Source: REEP01 sp964517265 (GTDB lineage: Bacteria; Pseudomonadota; Alphaproteobacteria; Rhodospirillales; Defluviicoccaceae). From it: a stretch of DNA of 36,528 bases. Within the stretch, counting starts at the first letter, position 1; every line of letters starts with the position of its first letter. The notes beneath the pieces were generated by a model, which was not told the origin of the DNA, did not search any database, and was given only the letters and a program-made list of their open reading frames with translations. Shown here in pieces: positions 7,379-15,715 of the stretch. Both the position numbers and the translations under genes were made by a program. Where the stretch lies: the NCBI GenBank assembly GCA_964517265.1, contig CAZFBS010000031.1:1-36528 (forward strand), given 5' to 3'.

Positions 7379-8938
7379 TCAGGTGGCGGCGATGTCGGCC
7401 CGCTCCTCGAGGAGCTGGTGGCGCAGACGGCGGCGAAACCGGCGGATCGCCCGCAGCGGCTCGATCAGGACCAGCTTGTCGCGCTCCGTCATCGCCTCTG
7501 GGTAGAGCGCGCAGTCGGCCCGGCGCCCAGCTTGAAAGTCCTTGACCTCCTTGCGCAGGAGAAGGTCGGTGAGGGCGCAAAAGGCGCTCGCGAGTTCATC
7601 GGCCTCGTCACCGGCCAACGTACCTTTCGCGCGGAGGGCGGCGATCCGGCCAAGGGTGGAGGTGTCCTCGATCCCTTCGAGCAGGGCGACGAGGCGGATC
7701 GCCTCGACCAAGGGGACGATCCCGGTGCGCTTGACGTCGATCTTGCCGATCTCCAGATGCGCGTCCTTCTCAGGGCGAAGCTCGCCGAAGAAGCCGAGGG
7801 CGACCTTGTGCCCGGCGATCTCGCGCAGCATCTGCCGCAGGAACTCCGGGCGTTCCCTCGCTTGCCGGGTGAGGGTGCGGCGCAGAACCGCGGCGGAGGC
7901 GAGATCGCCCCAGATGCCCTTGAAGTCGAAGAAGATCGCGGCGAGCCGCAGCGCCACGAAATTGCGCCTGTCCACCCACAGCGACACCTGGTCGCTCCAC
8001 TGACAGAGGCTCTTGCGCCACAACGGGTTCACCGCCATGCAGTAGCCGTTGCAGAACGGCAGGCCGGCGTCGTTGAGCCGGCGACAGAGGCGCTCCGCCA
8101 GCTGCCGAAAATAGCCGTCAATTCGATGATGGGCGTCGTCGGGATAATCACCGAGAATGAAGCCGTTGTCCTGATCGGACGACAGATAGTTCTCGCCGCG
8201 GCCGCTCGAGCCCATCACGATCACCGTCAGCGGGACCGGCGGCTCGCCCCAGCCGTCGGCATTCATGCTGTCGATCCGGCTCGCGATGCACCGGCGGTAC
8301 AGCTCGTTGTTGATCTCGGTCAGGGTCCGTTGTACCGCCACCGCCGGGCGGTGGTTGCTCAGCATCTGCTCGATCAGCGCGGCCTGTGCCGTCTTGAGCG
8401 CGCCGGGGGGAAGTCCGGCGTCGGCGAAGGAGAGGGCATCGAGAAGCTGCATCAGCGAGTGCCCGGCCGGATACGGGTGCAGGCGCGCCGGCAGGTTTGC
8501 GGCATCGATGGCGGCGTCTCGATCGCCGCTGTCGGGATGCGGCGGCGGCCGATCAAGCCGGCGGCAGACGGCCGCGAACAGCCGCTCCAGGCCGAGGTCG
8601 CTCAACGCCCCCGAGGCATCGGTCACCGGCAGCGTCCGTGCCGGCGGAAACACGAAGGGCGGCTTGACGTCGTCGATCAACACCGGGATCAACGCGCGGC
8701 GGTGGGCGGCCCGGGCAGCCTGTTCCACCAGCCGGGGCTTGTCGAGAGAAGCCCGCGACCACAGCACGACGACGCAGCGGGCGGCCTTGAAGGCATCGTC
8801 CGCCGCCGGCGCCGAGGGATCGCCCATGGTGTCGCCGGACGCTCCCCCCACGAGGCAGCCGCGATCGCGCAGGGCGGTGGCCAGCCGCTCCGCAATCAGC
8901 CGGTCGTCGTGGGCGTAGCTGATGAAGACATCCGTCAC
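7379..8938 (-). CDS. TIR domain fused to DUF294-type nucleotidyltransferase
   Basis: The 519-residue protein joins two domains. Residues 1-130 form a TIR domain: TDVFISYAHDD opens it, VVVLWSRAS follows, and Glu72 in KPRLVEQAA sits where catalytic TIR NADases have glutamate, before IPVLIDDVKPP. Residues about 160-519 are a DUF294 putative nucleotidyltransferase (GlnD-like) with GSSGRGE (243-249) and DQDN (255-258), the expected nucleotide- and metal-binding motifs, plus the helical DUF294 C-terminal domain. DUF294 enzymes usually carry cNMP-binding and CBS domains instead, as in the gene at 21365. I chose GTG 8938 because GAGGGA precedes it; ATG 9052 would add 38 residues before the TIR fold. 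The domains are clear; substrate and partner are unknown. Confidence 0.85.
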   Translation of the reverse strand: MTDVFISYAHDDRLIAERLATALRDRGCLVGGASGDTMGDPSAPAADDAFKAARCVVVLWSRASLDKPRLVEQAARAAHRRALIPVLIDDVKPPFVFPPARTLPVTDASGALSDLGLERLFAAVCRRLDRPPPHPDSGDRDAAIDAANLPARLHPYPAGHSLMQLLDALSFADAGLPPGALKTAQAALIEQMLSNHRPAVAVQRTLTEINNELYRRCIASRIDSMNADGWGEPPVPLTVIVMGSSGRGENYLSSDQDNGFILGDYPDDAHHRIDGYFRQLAERLCRRLNDAGLPFCNGYCMAVNPLWRKSLCQWSDQVSLWVDRRNFVALRLAAIFFDFKGIWGDLASAAVLRRTLTRQARERPEFLRQMLREIAGHKVALGFFGELRPEKDAHLEIGKIDVKRTGIVPLVEAIRLVALLEGIEDTSTLGRIAALRAKGTLAGDEADELASAFCALTDLLLRKEVKDFQAGRRADCALYPEAMTERDKLVLIEPLRAIRRFRRRLRHQLLEERADIAAT

Positions 8939-9137
8939 CGGTCCCTCGCGTTTGGGTCCCGCCCGGCGGCACGCGGCGCCCGGCCAGCGGCTTGGCTGGA
9001 AACTGGCTGCCTCCGCGGATACTCGCGCCGGCACCTGCGCAAACGATAGCACCCTTGCGGGGAATTCGCGACAGGATCTGTTCGGCCGCCAGCAGGAGAT
9101 GTGTCGGCCGCTGCGGTTCCGCGTCCGCCGACTGTTG

Positions 9138-10160
9138 TCAGGCGGCGCGTTCCCAGAAGATCTCGCGCGCGGTGAACGCGCTCCACGCCGCCGGCAGTCG
9201 GATCACCCGTTCCTGCCGCTGGCCAGCGCAGCCGACGACGAGCCCGGCGGCATAAGCCAGCCGCACTTTCTTCGCGGTTCCGTGGGTCGTTTTCAGCAAC
9301 TCGTCGGTCAGCGTGCGGGCGACAGACAGATCGTTCATCGCGCCGAGGCTATCCTGGAGCTGCCTCAAGGCGGCCAGATAGGGTTTGACCGCGTTGTCGC
9401 TGAACAGGCTTTCGAGAAACTCGGCGGCATAGCGCAGCTTCTTGATTTCGATCCGCAGCCGGTGCCGCTCTTCCGGGGTCATCTGGTCGAGACAGGCACC
9501 GCGGCGCAGAACTTTACGGTGCCGCGCTTCCAAAACGCGTGCGGCAAACGCGCGGGCCGGGGTGTCGAGAGCGACGTCCACCAAGGCACTGGCAACCTCC
9601 GTATTGCCGGCGGCGGGCGGGGCCTGCCGCCACTGGCGCTTCCCGGCCCAACTCCGGAGCCGCGATTTCAACCGTGCATATCGCTCGGACCGCAGCGCCG
9701 CCTGGGCAATCCGGTAGCCACGCTGCTGGCGCGTGATCGCTTGGCGGTGCAGCAGGGCAAGATCCGGCTCGTCCGTCATCGATTCGAGTGCCGAAGCCAT
9801 CGTTTCGCCGACGAATACGTCCCAGTCCCGCGCCGGCCCCATCGCCCCAATCAGCCACTTCAACTCGTCCTTCAGCTGGCGAGTCTGCGGCCCGGGTAAC
9901 AGACCGTTGTAAAGCGAGATGCGTGAGCGCAGCCGCCGCACCGCCACGCGGATCTGGTGTACGCCCTCTTCGTGACTGCGGGCGAGAACACACGCCTCGT
10001 TGCCCATCATGTGGGCGAGGCCATTGGCCACGGCTTCGACTATCGCGTCCTCGGCCGAGCCGTCCGCCGGAAGAACCAGCGGATCGCTCTTGGACCACAC
10101 CGGCGGCTCGCAAACGGATGAAACGTCCGCCATGCTGGCGGACTCGGTGATCTGGCGCAT
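9138..10160 (-). CDS. CHAD domain-containing protein
   Basis: The 340-residue product is a CHAD (conserved histidine alpha-helical) protein. It shows the two hallmark helical repeats: EEGVHQIRVAVRRLRSRI in the first half, and RHRLRIEIKKLRYAAEFLESLF with LGAMNDLSVA in the second. CHAD domains are all-helical, rich in basic residues, and bind inorganic polyphosphate; many associate with polyphosphate granules or with CYTH/adenylate cyclase-like domains. No CYTH domain is present here. ATG 10160 has AGGAG about nine bases upstream; ATG 10133 is a possible internal start. It lies upstream of, and in the same direction as, the TIR-DUF294 and FNT genes, with gaps of about 200 and 140 bases, so co-transcription is possible but not evident. 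Confidence 0.88.
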   Translation of the reverse strand: MRQITESASMADVSSVCEPPVWSKSDPLVLPADGSAEDAIVEAVANGLAHMMGNEACVLARSHEEGVHQIRVAVRRLRSRISLYNGLLPGPQTRQLKDELKWLIGAMGPARDWDVFVGETMASALESMTDEPDLALLHRQAITRQQRGYRIAQAALRSERYARLKSRLRSWAGKRQWRQAPPAAGNTEVASALVDVALDTPARAFAARVLEARHRKVLRRGACLDQMTPEERHRLRIEIKKLRYAAEFLESLFSDNAVKPYLAALRQLQDSLGAMNDLSVARTLTDELLKTTHGTAKKVRLAYAAGLVVGCAGQRQERVIRLPAAWSAFTAREIFWERAA

Positions 10161-10668
10161 TGGTTTCTTCTCCTGCCCCGCGGCAAACCGCATCGGACCT
10201 TCGCCAACAGTGCGTTGCGGCTCCTGCCCGGTTATACGGATCATCCACTTCGGCGGGCCATTCCAGGGGCTGTTTTTTGCCGCCGTACCCCAGCAGGAAG
10301 CCCAGGACTCTACGCTGCCGCAGAACGCCAGTCTATAAACCAGGAGTTTAATTCTTGTGAATACGGTACCCGGTTTGAGGTCCCTCCTTCACAAGGTCGG
10401 ATGACAGACTGGTCCTGCCGCAATCGAAACAACCTTGAGATGCATAAGAAGTAAAAAAACGTCCCCCCAAAGGCGGGCCTCAGGATGCCGCGCCACGGGC
10501 CGAACCCTGGCGAGACTCTTCCGTGGCCGGAGCCGTTAAGGTATCAAAGAAGGCTTGTTCGCAAGAGGCAACATCTTCCCGCTGGTCAGCACTTACGAGC
10601 ATCGCCAAGCGTTATTCCTCGGACGGCTGCTCAAGACGTCAGTCAAGGCTTTGACTTGTGAAAGAGGG
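10161..10668. other. Intergenic region upstream of the CHAD gene
   Basis: About 500 bases with no convincing gene. It should contain the CHAD promoter. An 8-bp inverted repeat, CTTGTGAA (10354-10361) and TTCACAAG (10388-10395), with a 26-base spacer is the only structure noted. Confidence 0.45.
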
Positions 10669-10689
10669 CCAGGGGCGAGAAGCCCCTGG
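10669..10689 (-). terminator. Hairpin downstream of the CBS gene
   Basis: CCAGGGGC and GCCCCTGG pair perfectly around a five-base loop, starting 18 bases after the CBS stop codon. On the minus strand it is followed by CCCTCTTTCAC, a weak T-tract. It probably ends the FGase-YbdK-CBS operon. Confidence 0.65.
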
Positions 10690-10706
10690 TCACCGCGATC
10701 CCGAGC

Positions 10707-11135
10707 TTAAAGGCTGATGTACAGGCGCAGGGCGTCGACTTCGGCTTCCGCTTCCTCGATCCGGCTCTTGACCACGTCGCCGATACTGATGATGCCGATC
10801 AGCTTGCCGTCGTCGACGACGGGGACGTGGCGGAAGCGTTGCGCGGTCATCATCCCCATGATGGCGGCGACCGGATCTTTCGAGGAGCAGGTCACCACCC
10901 GGGTCGTCATCAGCTCGCCGACCCGCTTGTTCAAGAACTGATCGTGATGTTTGTGCATCGCCCGGACGAGATCGCGCTCGGAGAGAATCCCGGCGATCTT
11001 GCCTTGTTCATCGAGGACGAGAAGCGAGCCGATCCGCTTTTCCGCGAGCATCGCGAGCGCTGCCGCAACCGGCTCGCCGGGGCTGATCGTCACGATATCG
11101 TTGCCTTTGACCTTGAGAATGTTCGCTACGTACAT
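10707..11135 (-). CDS. Two-CBS-domain protein
   Basis: The 142-residue product consists almost entirely of a CBS-domain pair, the module that usually binds adenosyl ligands such as AMP, ATP or SAM. The first CBS covers about residues 5-60 and contains GSLLVLDEQGKIAGILSERD; the second covers about 75-130 and contains RHVPVVDDGKLIGIISIGDVV. A short coiled tail, RIEEAEAEVDALRLY, follows. ATG 11135 is chosen because AAGGAG lies eight bases upstream; the ATG at 11153 lies before that ribosome site. The gene begins 25 bases after the YbdK-like gene and is probably the last gene of that operon, so it may sense energy or nucleotide status for the pathway. That role is inference. Confidence 0.88.
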   Translation of the reverse strand: MYVANILKVKGNDIVTISPGEPVAAALAMLAEKRIGSLLVLDEQGKIAGILSERDLVRAMHKHHDQFLNKRVGELMTTRVVTCSSKDPVAAIMGMMTAQRFRHVPVVDDGKLIGIISIGDVVKSRIEEAEAEVDALRLYISL

Positions 11136-11160
11136 GGCAGCCTCTCCTTGCATTCAATGC

Positions 11161-12297
11161 TCACACGCCGTTCACCGTCTTTTTGATCAGCATGTCGACC
11201 ACATCGCATAAGGCCTCTTGCCGGCTGCGACCGGCATCCACCGCGGCCGCATAGGTCGCCAACTGCTGATGGGCGCTTGTACCCCGCCTGAGGATCTCCC
11301 GGCAATGGAGGACCTCATCCACGCACCCCAGCGCCTCGGCATCGAGGCGGATCAGCGTGATCAATTCCTCCAGCAAGCTGGCGAACGGGACGAGTTCGCC
11401 CTTGCCGAAATCAACCAAGCCTTCGTCGATGCCGTAGCGTTTCGCTCGCCATCGGTTCTCGTCGATCAGCATCCGATCGTAGGTGCGCCAGCGCTGGTTA
11501 TCGCGCCTGAGCCGGTACAGCATCCGCAGAATGCACAAGTAGAGGGCGGCAATGGCGATGGCGTCGTCCAGTTCCGTGCAGACGTCGCTGATCCGCATCT
11601 CCAGGGTGGGGAACTGGGCGCTCGGGCGGACATCCCACCAGATCATGCTGGCATCCTTGAACAGCCCGGCATGGACCAGCACCGCGATGTGCCGCTGGTA
11701 TTCCGAAGCCGATTGGAACTGGGAGGGCAGACCGGTGCGCGGCAGCTCGTCGAACACGCTGAGCCGGTAGGACTTCAGGCCGCTGTTCTCGCCGCGCCAG
11801 AACGGCGAGGAGGTGCTGAGGGCGAGCAGGTGCGGCAGGAAGTAGGAGACCTGGTTCATCAGGTCGATCCGGAGCTCGTCGTCGTCGATGCCGGCGTGGA
11901 CGTGCATGCCGCAGATCAGAAGCCGGCGGGCAACCCCCTGCATGTCCCGCGCGAGCACACGATAGCGGTCCTTGTCGGTGAACTTCTGCAATTGCCACTC
12001 GGAGAACGGGTGGGTCGAGGCGGCGATCGGCGCGAGGCCGTAGCGGTTCGCCACCTCGGCAACGCTGCGGCGCAGCCAGGCCAGTTCCTCGCGCGCTTCC
12101 TGCACGGTCTTGCAGACGCGGGTGCCGATTTCGATCTGCGACATCAGGAATTCGGGGCGGACAAGATCCTGGATCTTGGCCTCGCACTCGGCCAGCATCG
12201 CCGGCGGCAGCTCGACGATCAGTTCCCGGGTGGTGCGGTCGACAAGCAGGTATTCCTCCTCGATGCCGACCGTCAGCGGCGGCGCGCTCGCCGTCAT
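11161..12297 (-). CDS. Carboxylate-amine ligase, YbdK/GCS2 family
   Basis: The 378-residue product belongs to the glutamate-cysteine ligase type 2 family (YbdK-like), ATP-dependent enzymes that join a carboxylate to an amine. It opens with TVGIEEEYLLVD, the family's metal/ATP-binding glutamate cluster, and continues with MSQIEIGT, then GMHVHAGIDD (histidine-containing active-site region) and TLEMRISDVCTELDD. Length is normal for the family. E. coli YbdK has weak gamma-glutamylcysteine ligase activity, but the true substrate of most members is unknown. Its ATG overlaps the stop of the N-formylglutamate amidohydrolase gene by one base (TGATG), which suggests translational coupling, and the CBS gene follows 25 bases later. 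The context suggests metabolism of glutamate-like or N-acylated amino compounds. Confidence 0.9.
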   Translation of the reverse strand: MTASAPPLTVGIEEEYLLVDRTTRELIVELPPAMLAECEAKIQDLVRPEFLMSQIEIGTRVCKTVQEAREELAWLRRSVAEVANRYGLAPIAASTHPFSEWQLQKFTDKDRYRVLARDMQGVARRLLICGMHVHAGIDDDELRIDLMNQVSYFLPHLLALSTSSPFWRGENSGLKSYRLSVFDELPRTGLPSQFQSASEYQRHIAVLVHAGLFKDASMIWWDVRPSAQFPTLEMRISDVCTELDDAIAIAALYLCILRMLYRLRRDNQRWRTYDRMLIDENRWRAKRYGIDEGLVDFGKGELVPFASLLEELITLIRLDAEALGCVDEVLHCREILRRGTSAHQQLATYAAAVDAGRSRQEALCDVVDMLIKKTVNGV

Positions 12298-13070
12298 CAG
12301 TAGATCTCGATCTTGTGCAGATGGTCCATCTTCAGCACCTTTTGCAAAGCCTCGCCCAGAAATCCGGTCCAGCGTTCCAGCCCTTGATCCGTTTCACAGT
12401 GATCCTGGCGGATCTCGACGGCCGCGTTCGGCAGGCCCGCCGCGCCGGCATGAAGGTTGAGCGTGTAGGCGAGGTCCTTGCCGGAGTAGGGCTCGTTGTC
12501 GCCCACATTGAGGGTCTCGTGCCTGCGCAGCAGGTCGAGCAGGGGAACCGCGATGCGCGGGTCCCGGTTCCAGAGCACGCCGATGTCCCAGAGCCGGTTG
12601 CGGCCGCCGAAGGACGGCGTGAAGGTGTGAATGGAGAACAACAAAGGCTCCGGCCCGCGCCGCCGAAGATGGGCGAACTGGGTGTCGATGGCGTGATGAT
12701 ATGGCCAGTGGAACAGGCTTGCGCGCGCCTCCTGCTCGGCTTCACCGAGCCCCTGATTGCCGGGGATCGGAATCCCGTCGCTCTCTTCGAGGATCGATTG
12801 CGGATCCCCGGGCTGCCGGTTGAGGTCGATCAGCAGGCGGGAATAGCCGGCGAGAACGGCCGGAGCATCGAGGTGCGCCGCCAGCATTCGGGTGAGATCG
12901 GCGGCGCCGATATCATAGGCGATGTGCCGCTGCAACGCCTCCGGCGGCAGTCCGAGCCGGCCGACGGCAGCCGGAAGCACGCGACTGGCATGGTCGCAAA
13001 CGAGCAGGATCGGCGCCGTTCCGTCCGGATTGCAGACTTCAAAAGGAGGCGGATCATCGGGGCCGATCAA
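12297..13070 (-). CDS. N-formylglutamate amidohydrolase family protein
   Basis: The 257-residue product is an N-formylglutamate amidohydrolase (HutG-like fold), a zinc enzyme family that removes formyl or similar groups from N-acyl glutamate. Recognisable elements are ILLVCDHAS near the start, YSRLLIDLNRQPGDP, the IHTFTP motif with its histidine, and AVEIRQDHC near the C-terminus. I use TTG 13070 because GGAGG sits seven bases upstream and no ATG lies between it and the conserved start. There are no other histidine-degradation genes nearby, so its partner is more likely the adjacent YbdK-like ligase than the Hut pathway. This pairing suggests a hydrolase/ligase couple acting on the same class of amide. 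It is the first gene of the operon. Confidence 0.88.
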   Translation of the reverse strand: MIGPDDPPPFEVCNPDGTAPILLVCDHASRVLPAAVGRLGLPPEALQRHIAYDIGAADLTRMLAAHLDAPAVLAGYSRLLIDLNRQPGDPQSILEESDGIPIPGNQGLGEAEQEARASLFHWPYHHAIDTQFAHLRRRGPEPLLFSIHTFTPSFGGRNRLWDIGVLWNRDPRIAVPLLDLLRRHETLNVGDNEPYSGKDLAYTLNLHAGAAGLPNAAVEIRQDHCETDQGLERWTGFLGEALQKVLKMDHLHKIEIY

Positions 13071-13242
13071 CGCCGGCCTCCGTGCCCGTCGCCCTCGCCG
13101 GTGCCGCCAGGATCGCGCTCACATGCGGCAGTTGTTCTCACGGCTGGCTCCCGATCGGCTTCTGCCGGCACCCCGGCTGCACCCTTCCTGTTCGCCGACA
13201 ATCCGGCTGGAGGGCCATGGCAAACCGGTATATTAGCGGCAG

Positions 13243-14220
13243 ATGCCGACCTTGCGAAGCTTCCGTGACGGACCCCGTCGCTTGTTGCTGACCATCCCCG
13301 GTGGCGGGGGAGGCCTCGCCCTTCCGGCGTTGCTGGCAGGCGCGTCGGCAATTGCCTTTGCCCCGATCTTCGTGCGTCTGAGCGAGCTGGGGCCGACGGC
13401 GACCGCGTTCCACCGGCTTCTGCTGGCGTTGCCCGCGCTTTGGCTGTGGAACGCGATTTCGGCACGCGGGGGCGCCACGGCCTCACGACCGGCGCGCCGC
13501 TCCGATGCCGTGGGGCTGGTGTTGGCGGGCCTGTTCTTTGCCGGTGATCTGGCCTGCTGGCACTGGTCGATTACCTTCACCTCGGTGGCGAACGCGACGC
13601 TGCTCGCCAACTTCGCGCCGGTGTTCGTCGCCCTTGCCGGCTTTGCGCTGTTCAAAGAGCGCTTTTCGCGCACGTTTCTTCTTGGCATGGCGACGGCCCT
13701 GGCCGGCGCCTGCGTGCTGATGGGGCGAAGCGTCACTCTCAGTCCGACCAATCTGCTTGGCGATGCCCTCGGCCTCGTCACCGCCGCCTTCTACGCCGGC
13801 TACATCGTCTCCGTCGGCCGTCTGCGCGCGCGGTTGTCGACGGCGGCGATCATGGCGTGGAGTGGGCTCATCACCGGCGTTGCGTTGTTTCCGCTGACGC
13901 TGTTGTCGGGGGAAGAGCTTGTCCCGATCACGCTGTACGGCTGGGCGATGCTGCTTGGTCTTGCGCTGATCTCCCATGCCGGCGGGCAAAGCCTGATCGC
14001 CTATGCGCTTGCGCACCTGCCTGCGACCTTTTCCTCCGTCAGCCTGCTGCTGCAACCGGCGGTCGCCGCGGTGCTCGCGTGGATCATTCTCGGCGAAGCG
14101 CTGGGATTCTTTCAGATGCTGGGTGCGGTGATGATCCTTGCCGGGATCGTTCTCGCCCGGCGCGGCAGTCGCGGCCCCCCGTCGCCGGAGAAAGCCCCGG
14201 CGGCCGGAAGCCGCCGTTGA
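13243..14220 (+). CDS. EamA/DMT-family transporter
   Basis: The 325-residue product is a drug/metabolite transporter of the EamA type, with ten hydrophobic segments in two homologous halves. The first half opens with PALLAGASAIAFAPIFVRLSELGPTATAFHR, a typical EamA start, and contains LANFAPVFVALAGF. The second repeats the pattern with HAGGQSLIAYALAHLPATFSSVSLLLQPAVAAVLAWIILGE. Such proteins export amino acids, nucleobases or other metabolites across the inner membrane; the substrate cannot be predicted. It is transcribed divergently from the N-formylglutamate amidohydrolase operon, 172 bases away, and could share regulation. ATG 13243 lacks a strong ribosome site; a later start is possible since the first 20 residues are poorly conserved in character. 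Confidence 0.88.
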   Translation: MPTLRSFRDGPRRLLLTIPGGGGGLALPALLAGASAIAFAPIFVRLSELGPTATAFHRLLLALPALWLWNAISARGGATASRPARRSDAVGLVLAGLFFAGDLACWHWSITFTSVANATLLANFAPVFVALAGFALFKERFSRTFLLGMATALAGACVLMGRSVTLSPTNLLGDALGLVTAAFYAGYIVSVGRLRARLSTAAIMAWSGLITGVALFPLTLLSGEELVPITLYGWAMLLGLALISHAGGQSLIAYALAHLPATFSSVSLLLQPAVAAVLAWIILGEALGFFQMLGAVMILAGIVLARRGSRGPPSPEKAPAAGSRR

Positions 14221-14302
14221 GATTTCAGCGGAAAGGCTCTCACCCCAGTACCGCCGCCGCCATCTTGCCCCGCCATCTCCCGCACGAGGAAAGGACCTTG
14301 AA

Positions 14303-15598
14303 ATGAACCACAGCCGGCGCATCTCGGTGATCGGCCTCGGCTACGTCGGGCTGCCGGTGGCGGTGGCGTTTGCGCGTTCAGGGGCCTTTCCCGTGGTGGC
14401 ATACGATGTGAACCCGCGGCGGGTGGAGGAGTTGAAGACAGGTGTGGACCGGACCCGTGAAGTGGATACGGCGGATCTTCGTGCGGCGTGCCTGCACCTG
14501 ACCTCCGATCCCGCCGATCTCGGCGCCGCCGATTTCCACATTATCGCCGTCCCCACCCCAATCACGGACTCCAAGCGGCCCGATCTGCTTCCATTGCTGT
14601 CCGCGACCCGCGCGGTGGCGGGGCAACTGAAGAGGGGGGACATCGTCGTCTACGAATCGACCGTCTACCCGGGCGCGACGGAGGAAGAGTGCGTTCCGAT
14701 TCTCGAGAGCGTGTCCGGCTTGCGACTCGGGGCCGATTTCGGCGTGGGATACTCGCCGGAGCGAATCAACCCCGGGGATCGCACGCATCGATTCGCATCC
14801 ATCACCAAGGTGGTCTCGGGCAGCGATGCGAGCGTTCTGGAGGTCGTTGCCGCCGTCTACGGCAGTGTGGTGCGGGCCGGCGTGCATCGCGCGCCCAGCA
14901 TTCGCACCGCGGAGGCGGCCAAGGTGATCGAAAACACCCAGCGCGACCTCAACATTGCCTTGATGAACGAGTTGGCGTTGATTTTCGAGAGGCTCGGTAT
15001 CGACACTCACGATGTGATCGCCGCTGCCGGGACCAAGTGGAATTTCCTGCCCTTTCTGCCGGGCCTTGTCGGCGGCCACTGTATCGGCGTCGACCCCTAT
15101 TACCTGACCCACCGGGCCCAGCGCTGCGGGTACAATCCCGAAGTGATTCTGGCAGGGCGGCGCATCAACGACGGCATGGGAACGTGGATCGCCAAGGAAA
15201 CCGTCAAGCGGCTGTTGAACATGAAAAGCGGAGCGGTGGGCGCGCTGCGGGTGAGCGTGCTCGGGATGACGTTCAAGGAGAACGTCCCCGACTGCCGCAA
15301 CACACGGGTCATCGATATCGTGCAGGAACTGCAGGCGTTCGGGGTTACGGTCGCGGTCAATGACCCGGTTGCCGATCCAACCGGGGTGGAGAAGGAACAC
15401 AACATACGGCTGCAGCCGATGCAGGCTCTGGCGCCTGCCGATGGCATCATCGTTGCCGTTCCGCACCAGTGCTACCGAGACCTCGGTTGGCCTTTGATCG
15501 CTCGTTTGCTGAAGAACGGCAGCGGGCTGGTGGTCGACGTGCGCAGCTGCCTCGAGCGTGACAGCAAACCGGAGAACATCCGCCTTTGGCGGATCTGA
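14303..15598 (+). CDS. UDP-N-acetyl-D-hexosamine dehydrogenase (TviB/WbpA-type)
   Basis: The 431-residue product is a nucleotide-sugar dehydrogenase of the UDP-GlcNAc/GalNAc 6-dehydrogenase class, which oxidises the sugar to a uronic acid with two NAD+ for capsule or exopolysaccharide precursors. The Rossmann motif VIGLGYVGLPVAVAF opens it. YESTVYPGATEEECVPILE and GYSPERINPGD are typical of the class. Cys260 in GGHCIGVDPYYL is the catalytic thiol, and GMTFKENVPDCRNTRV marks the C-terminal UDP-binding domain. ATG 14303 follows GAGGAAAGGA; an upstream in-frame extension is not homologous. It points towards the PEP-CTERM-type export gene at 15716, converging across a hairpin, and probably feeds the same polymer pathway. 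Confidence 0.92.
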   Translation: MNHSRRISVIGLGYVGLPVAVAFARSGAFPVVAYDVNPRRVEELKTGVDRTREVDTADLRAACLHLTSDPADLGAADFHIIAVPTPITDSKRPDLLPLLSATRAVAGQLKRGDIVVYESTVYPGATEEECVPILESVSGLRLGADFGVGYSPERINPGDRTHRFASITKVVSGSDASVLEVVAAVYGSVVRAGVHRAPSIRTAEAAKVIENTQRDLNIALMNELALIFERLGIDTHDVIAAAGTKWNFLPFLPGLVGGHCIGVDPYYLTHRAQRCGYNPEVILAGRRINDGMGTWIAKETVKRLLNMKSGAVGALRVSVLGMTFKENVPDCRNTRVIDIVQELQAFGVTVAVNDPVADPTGVEKEHNIRLQPMQALAPADGIIVAVPHQCYRDLGWPLIARLLKNGSGLVVDVRSCLERDSKPENIRLWRI

Positions 15599-15664
15599 CG
15601 GTGGTCGGGGGCGAAGAGCCGCAGGACGGTGCGGAGGGGTGAGAACGCGAGAGGGCCCGGCACC

Positions 15665-15694
15665 CGTGCCGGCTGCAGATCCGCAGCCGGCACG
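15665..15694. terminator. Bidirectional hairpin between convergent genes
   Basis: CGTGCCGGCTGC (15665-15676) and GCAGCCGGCACG (15683-15694) form a perfect 12-bp stem with a six-base loop. It lies between the stops of the dehydrogenase (plus) and the export lipoprotein (minus). There is no T-tract on either side, but the position fits a terminator for both. Confidence 0.65.
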
Positions 15695-15715
15695 TCTCCG
15701 GGAAAGTGCGAGAGC

